DNA of 64,000 bases. It comes from Gammaproteobacteria bacterium. GTDB taxonomy: Bacteria > Pseudomonadota > Gammaproteobacteria > Steroidobacterales > Steroidobacteraceae. The stretch covers positions 1 through 64,000 of the forward strand of contig JANYFY010000011.1 in the NCBI GenBank assembly GCA_025359565.1, in the 5' to 3' direction. Made by a program: the position numbers and the translations under genes. Below, one piece after another: positions 59,718-64,000 of this stretch. The notes below the pieces were generated by a model. It was not told the origin of the DNA. It did no database searches and was given only the letters and a program-made list of their open reading frames with translations. Position 1 is the first letter of the stretch. The number at the start of each line of letters is the position of its first letter.

Positions 59718-60977
59718 ATGAGTAAGCAACCATTTTCAGCGCTGTCCTTGATTTGGCGGGCGGCTTCGCGCCATCGTAGCTGGCAACCGCAATGGCGCAA
59801 AGCGGAACCTAAAAAAGCTTACGATGCCATCATCGTCGGTGGTGGTGGGCATGGACTTGGAGCTGCCTATTATCTCGCGAAGGAACATGGTCTTACTAAT
59901 ATCGCCGTGTTAGAAAAAGGTTGGATCGGGGGCGGCAATACGGGTCGTAACACCACCATCATTCGTTCGAATTATTTGTTTAGTGAAAGCGCTGCCCTAT
60001 ACGATCACTCGTTAAAATTGTGGGAAAATCTCTCGCAAGTGCTTAACTACAACGTGATGTTCTCCCCACGCGGGGTCATGATGTTGGCGCATACCGTGCA
60101 CGATGTGCAGGTCAGCAAGCGTCACATCCATGCTAATCGCTGCAACGGTGTGGACAATGATTGGCTTGAGCCAGAAGAGGCTAAAGCATTCTGCCCGCCT
60201 TTAAACATCGACAGCAATATTCGATATCCAGTTCTCGGCGCCGCGTTACAACGTCGCGGGGGTACTGCACGGCATGATGCGGTTGCTTGGGGATATGCGC
60301 GCGCGGCCGATGCCATGGGGGTCGACATCATTGAGAATTGTGAGGTTACGGGATTTCGTCGTGATACCGCCGGTGCTGTTTTGGGCGTGGAAACTTCGCA
60401 GGGCTATATTGACTCGCGCAAAATCGGCGTCTGTGCAGCGGGCCATACCAGTGTAGTTTTGCAAATGGCGGGCGTGAGTCTGCCGCTTGAGAGTTTTCCG
60501 CTACAGGCTCTTGTTTCGGAGCCTATTAAACCTATTTTTCCCTGCGTTGTAATGTCCAATACAATTCATGCCTATATCAGTCAGTCTGACAAAGGCGAAT
60601 TAGTCATTGGCGCCGGCACAGATGCCTACACCTCGTATACCCAGCGGGGTGCGCTGCATATCAATACGCATACGCTCGACGCCATCTGCGAACTGTTCCC
60701 GCATTTTCGTAGGCTTCGTATGTTACGCAACTGGGGCGGCATTGTTGACGTCACTCCAGATCGCTCGCCCATCATTGCCAAGACGCCCGTACCAGGTTTG
60801 TATGTCAATTGCGGGTGGGGCACCGGTGGATTTAAAGCCACTCCGGGATCTGCACACGTGTTTGCCTGGACCATGGCCCGCGATGAACCGCATCCCATTA
60901 ACGCGCCGTTTAATATTGAACGATTTCGCGACGGCTATTTGATCGATGAAGCCGCAGCGGCCGCTGTGGCTCACTAG
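59718..60977 (+). CDS. soxB: Sarcosine oxidase, beta subunit
   Basis: A 419-residue subunit. The N-terminal [14 protein letters not shown] is the usual lead of heterotetrameric sarcosine oxidase beta chains, followed by the FAD motif [17 protein letters not shown] (39-55) and [15 protein letters not shown]. The histidine in [12 protein letters not shown] is the candidate site of covalent FMN. It binds FAD and FMN and holds the sarcosine-oxidising site. It lies 61 bases after the flavoprotein gene and 2 bases before soxD. Confidence 0.94.
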   Translation: MSKQPFSALSLIWRAASRHRSWQPQWRKAEPKKAYDAIIVGGGGHGLGAAYYLAKEHGLTNIAVLEKGWIGGGNTGRNTTIIRSNYLFSESAALYDHSLKLWENLSQVLNYNVMFSPRGVMMLAHTVHDVQVSKRHIHANRCNGVDNDWLEPEEAKAFCPPLNIDSNIRYPVLGAALQRRGGTARHDAVAWGYARAADAMGVDIIENCEVTGFRRDTAGAVLGVETSQGYIDSRKIGVCAAGHTSVVLQMAGVSLPLESFPLQALVSEPIKPIFPCVVMSNTIHAYISQSDKGELVIGAGTDAYTSYTQRGALHINTHTLDAICELFPHFRRLRMLRNWGGIVDVTPDRSPIIAKTPVPGLYVNCGWGTGGFKATPGSAHVFAWTMARDEPHPINAPFNIERFRDGYLIDEAAAAAVAH

Positions 60978-60979
60978 TT

Positions 60980-61285
60980 ATGTTAATTATTGACTGTCCC
61001 TACTGCGGAAGACGTCCCGAAATTGAGTTCACGCACGGCGGCGAAGCTCATTTGGTACGACCACCCCAACCCGCGGAGTTAAGCGATCAGGATTGGGCCG
61101 CGTTTCTTTATATGCGCTCCAACACCAAAGGGATATACGCTGAACGCTGGCGGCATGCGCGTGGCTGCGGCCAATTTTTCAATGCACTTCGCGATACCAC
61201 TACGGATCATTTCTTAAGCACTTATAAGTCGGGTACCCCGCGCCCGGTGGTTAATACTACGCCTTCCGAAGAGGGTCACTCATGA
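60980..61285 (+). CDS. soxD: Sarcosine oxidase, delta subunit
   Basis: A 101-residue zinc-binding delta chain: IDCPYCGRRPEIEF supplies Cys6 and Cys9, and HARGCGQFFNALRDT a later His and Cys. It starts 2 bases after soxB and its stop overlaps the soxA start (ATGA), the typical soxBDAG order. It stabilises the alpha-beta assembly. Confidence 0.94.
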   Translation: MLIIDCPYCGRRPEIEFTHGGEAHLVRPPQPAELSDQDWAAFLYMRSNTKGIYAERWRHARGCGQFFNALRDTTTDHFLSTYKSGTPRPVVNTTPSEEGHS

Positions 61286-64000
61286 GCTTCCGAGTGTCAA
61301 AAGGTGGGCATATCGATCGATCACGGAGCCTTAAATTTACCTTCGACGGCAAGACCTACGCGGGTTTTGTCGGTGACACGCTCGCCTCCGCTCTGCTCGC
61401 CAACGGCGTGCACTTAGTCGCCCGTAGTTTTAAATATCATCGCCCGCGCGGCATTTTGGCAGCCGGTTCCGAAGAACCCAACGCCTTAATCACTGTTTAC
61501 CGGGACGCGGCGCGTTACACCCCTAATTTACGTGCGACCCAAGTAGAGCTTTATCACGGACTTCAGGCAAAGAGTCAGAACCGTTGGCCAAGCTTGCGAA
61601 CCGATTTCGGGCGTATTAATGATCAGTTATCCGCTTTTTTCCCCGCGGGTTTCTACTATAAAACCTTCATGTGGCCTCGCAAGGCTTGGAAGGCTGTGTA
61701 TGAGCCCATCATTCGTCGCGCCGCAGGCTTAGGAGTTGCACCTACCCAGGCTGACCCTGACCGCTACGCGCAGCGGTATGCGCACTGCGATGTATTAGTG
61801 GTAGGGTCCGGTCCCGCCGGAATTGCCGCAGCCATGAGTGCAGCGAGCACCGGGGCCCGGGTGATTTTATGTGATGAGAACTCGCAGTTCGGTGGCGGCC
61901 TGCTTAGTGAAGCAGATCACTCCGCTACCCGCATTGACGGGCTAATGATCCGTCACTGGATCGCTCAAGCAATCCAAAAGCTTAAAGAAAATTCACGCGT
62001 TACGTTACTGACTCGCACAACGGCGTTCGGCTATTTTCCGCATAATTTTGTCGCCTTAAGCGAACGTGTCACTGATCATCTCGAAAATCCTGACCTGCAC
62101 CTGGTGCGCGAACGACTCTGGCAGATACGAGCAACCTCGGTGATCCTTGCAACCGGAGCGATTGAAAGACCCTTGGTATTTCCAGGCAACGATCGACCGG
62201 GCGTGATGCTAGCCGGTGCAGCCTCGACCTACTTAAATCGTTATGGCGTGAAGACTGGATCACGCGCGGTCGTGGTGACCTCAGGCGACGCCGCGTATAC
62301 AACGGCGCTCGACTTGCATGCCGCCGGTGTCGTAATCGATGCGATCGCAGATCTACGAACCGCCCCTGTGGGTGCCTGGGTTGAGGCGGCGCAAAGCGCT
62401 GGTATTAAGATCATTGCCGGGGCGACGGTGCTGGATACTCAAGGTAATGTACGAGTCCGCCGTATTGATCTTGGACAAGTGGTTTCAGGAACCGTGGTTA
62501 AGCTTCAGCCAATCAATTGCGATCTGGTGTTAATGTCCGGTGGCTATACCCCAAGCGTACATTTGTTTTCGCAATCACGCGGCAAGGTCGAGTGGAGCGA
62601 TACTGTCAAGTCCTTTGTGCCAGGACGGTCAGCCGAGTGCGAACGATCGGTCGGTGCATGTCGGGGAATCTATGATTTAAGCGAGGTGCTGACAGACGGC
62701 GCCGCCACAGGGCTCGCACTCGCCTCGAAAACGCCGATTTCTGTGCAATCCGCCAGCTTCACCGTAAAGGCGATGCCCATCGATACCAATCCGTATGTAG
62801 GCGCCCTCCCCCAACCCGATTCGCAAAGTTCTTCTAAAGCCTTTGTCGATTGGCAGCACGATGTCACGACTCGCGATCTTGCCTTAGCGACGCGGGAGGG
62901 ATTTCGGTCCATCGAGCATGTCAAGCGTTACACCACCACGGGAATGGCCACCGATCAAGGTAAGACTTCGAACTTAAATGCGCTGGCGATCGTAGCCCAA
63001 ACCTTAGGTGTACCCATCCCCCAAGTGGGCCTAACCACATTTCGTATGCCGTATACGCCAACGACCTTTGGTGCTTTTGCCGGTATTTCTCGGGGTGATC
63101 TATTTGATCCCGTGCGCACAACCGCCACCCACGAATGGGCGCAAGCCCGTGGTGCGGTGTTTGAAAACGTCGCGCTGTGGAAACGCGCTCGCTATTTTCC
63201 GCGCGCAAACGAGGATATGCACGCGGCGGTCGCACGCGAGTGCCTAGCGGTACGTCACAGTTGTGGCATCTTCGATGCCACTACCTTGGGAAAAATTGAA
63301 ATCGTCGGGCCGGATGCAGCTGAATTCCTAAACCGTATGTACGTTAACAGTTGGTCAAATTTGAACGTGGGTCGGTCGCGCTATGGAATATTGTTGAGAG
63401 AAGATGGTTTTATCAATGACGATGGTGTTATCGCGCGCCTGGCAGCCGATCGCTTTCATGTGACCACCACCACCGGCGGTGCAGCTCGCGTGCTCGGAAC
63501 TATGGAGGACTATCGGCAAACCGAATGGCCAGATCTTAAGGTCTGGTTGACCTCTACTACCGAGCATTGGGCCGTCATTGCGGTGCAAGGGCCGCGTTCC
63601 CGCGACGTATTGCAACCCCTTACGGATATTGATATGAGTGCCAGCGCGATGCCCCATATGAGCGTTGCGCTCGGGGCTATCTGCGGCGTGCCCACGAGGT
63701 TATTTCGCGTCAGTTTCACGGGTGAAATGGGCTTTGAAGTGAATGTTCCCGCAGACTATGGGCGAGCAATTTGGGAAGCCATTTTTGCGGCGGGCCAATT
63801 CCATGGAATTACCGAGTACGGCACTGAAGCCATGCATGTGCTACGGGCCGAGAAGGGCTACATTATCATTGGCCAAGACACCGACGGCACGGTCACCCCG
63901 GATGATGCCGGTTTAACCTGGGCCATTGGCAAAAATAAGCTCGATTTTGTGGGCAAGCGTTCCCTAGAGCGTGCCTCGATGAAAACTGCCACCCGCAAGC
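61282..64000 (+). CDS. soxA: Sarcosine oxidase, alpha subunit (runs off the window)
   Basis: About 906 residues are visible of an expected roughly 1000, and the frame is open to the last base. The start shares ATGA with soxD. The N-terminal 2Fe-2S-like fold reads FTFDGKTYAGFVGDTLASALLANGV and FKYHRPRGILAAGSEEPNA; a nucleotide-binding VVGSGPAGIAAAM follows near residue 173; the C-terminal part is a GcvT-type THF domain (FTGEMGFEVNVP, EAMHVLRAEKGY). It receives formaldehyde-level carbon and makes methylene-THF. The gamma subunit gene soxG is expected just beyond the window. Confidence 0.93.
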   Translation, partial: MSFRVSKGGHIDRSRSLKFTFDGKTYAGFVGDTLASALLANGVHLVARSFKYHRPRGILAAGSEEPNALITVYRDAARYTPNLRATQVELYHGLQAKSQNRWPSLRTDFGRINDQLSAFFPAGFYYKTFMWPRKAWKAVYEPIIRRAAGLGVAPTQADPDRYAQRYAHCDVLVVGSGPAGIAAAMSAASTGARVILCDENSQFGGGLLSEADHSATRIDGLMIRHWIAQAIQKLKENSRVTLLTRTTAFGYFPHNFVALSERVTDHLENPDLHLVRERLWQIRATSVILATGAIERPLVFPGNDRPGVMLAGAASTYLNRYGVKTGSRAVVVTSGDAAYTTALDLHAAGVVIDAIADLRTAPVGAWVEAAQSAGIKIIAGATVLDTQGNVRVRRIDLGQVVSGTVVKLQPINCDLVLMSGGYTPSVHLFSQSRGKVEWSDTVKSFVPGRSAECERSVGACRGIYDLSEVLTDGAATGLALASKTPISVQSASFTVKAMPIDTNPYVGALPQPDSQSSSKAFVDWQHDVTTRDLALATREGFRSIEHVKRYTTTGMATDQGKTSNLNALAIVAQTLGVPIPQVGLTTFRMPYTPTTFGAFAGISRGDLFDPVRTTATHEWAQARGAVFENVALWKRARYFPRANEDMHAAVARECLAVRHSCGIFDATTLGKIEIVGPDAAEFLNRMYVNSWSNLNVGRSRYGILLREDGFINDDGVIARLAADRFHVTTTTGGAARVLGTMEDYRQTEWPDLKVWLTSTTEHWAVIAVQGPRSRDVLQPLTDIDMSASAMPHMSVALGAICGVPTRLFRVSFTGEMGFEVNVPADYGRAIWEAIFAAGQFHGITEYGTEAMHVLRAEKGYIIIGQDTDGTVTPDDAGLTWAIGKNKLDFVGKRSLERASMKTATRK

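Overview
The window reads as chromosomal DNA of an uncultured or little-studied gammaproteobacterium, perhaps near the Steroidobacter/Nevskia/Xanthomonas group. This is inference from gene families: paired TonB-dependent receptors, a TPR-sulfotransferase, an ECF sigma factor with a Ser/Thr kinase, Xanthomonas-like attC sites and red-type (form IC) RuBisCO. No rRNA or tRNA gene was recognised, so the taxonomy is soft.

Positions 1-13,490 are a mobile, GC-richer segment. It opens with the tail of an integron cassette array: two cassettes with complete 126-bp attC sites, plus the end of an earlier attC. A Tn3-family transposon (about 1148-6581) with matching 38-bp terminal repeats, tnpR, tnpA and two passenger genes sits directly against the last attC. 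Then come a membrane Ser/Thr kinase with its ECF sigma factor, a secreted vanadium-haloperoxidase-like protein, a broken transposase gene, a PemK/MazF-type toxin-antitoxin pair and the cut-off C-terminus of an MshQ-like (DUF6701) protein. At about 13.49 kb the sequence turns AT-richer and the character of the genes changes.

Positions 13,800-22,100 hold a SRAP/YedK homologue lacking its catalytic residues, then a compact Calvin-cycle operon, cbbR<>cbbLSXYFP, followed by a DMT transporter. Next are a 29-residue membrane peptide, a PnuC-type transporter and an unrecognised protein.

Positions 24,400-64,000 are dominated by methylated-amine and one-carbon metabolism. Two dimethylglycine-dehydrogenase-like flavoproteins, heterotetrameric sarcosine oxidase (soxBDA, soxA running off the end), formyl-THF deformylase and a GbdR-like regulator point to stepwise N-demethylation. 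Between them is a long co-directional operon (36.1-53.3 kb): TPR-sulfotransferase, MFS transporter, hydantoinase-A-like protein, MttB-family methyltransferase, corrinoid protein, DUF1638, 'virulence factor' protein, MetV-like and MetF-like methylene-THF reductase parts, methyl-THF:corrinoid methyltransferase, corrinoid-activating Fe-S ATPase, a phosphoesterase and a TonB receptor. A second MttB paralogue lies on the opposite strand. A GMC oxidoreductase / enolase-superfamily / 3-hydroxyisobutyrate-dehydrogenase-like set and an upstream TonB receptor precede this operon.

Working model (inference): an outer-membrane-imported quaternary amine is demethylated by a corrinoid system. Its methyl groups go to THF and are oxidised via MetVF and PurU to formate and CO2. 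The remaining dimethyl- and monomethyl-glycine-type products are handled by the flavoprotein demethylases. The nearby Calvin operon could refix the CO2. The substrate cannot be told from sequence alone.
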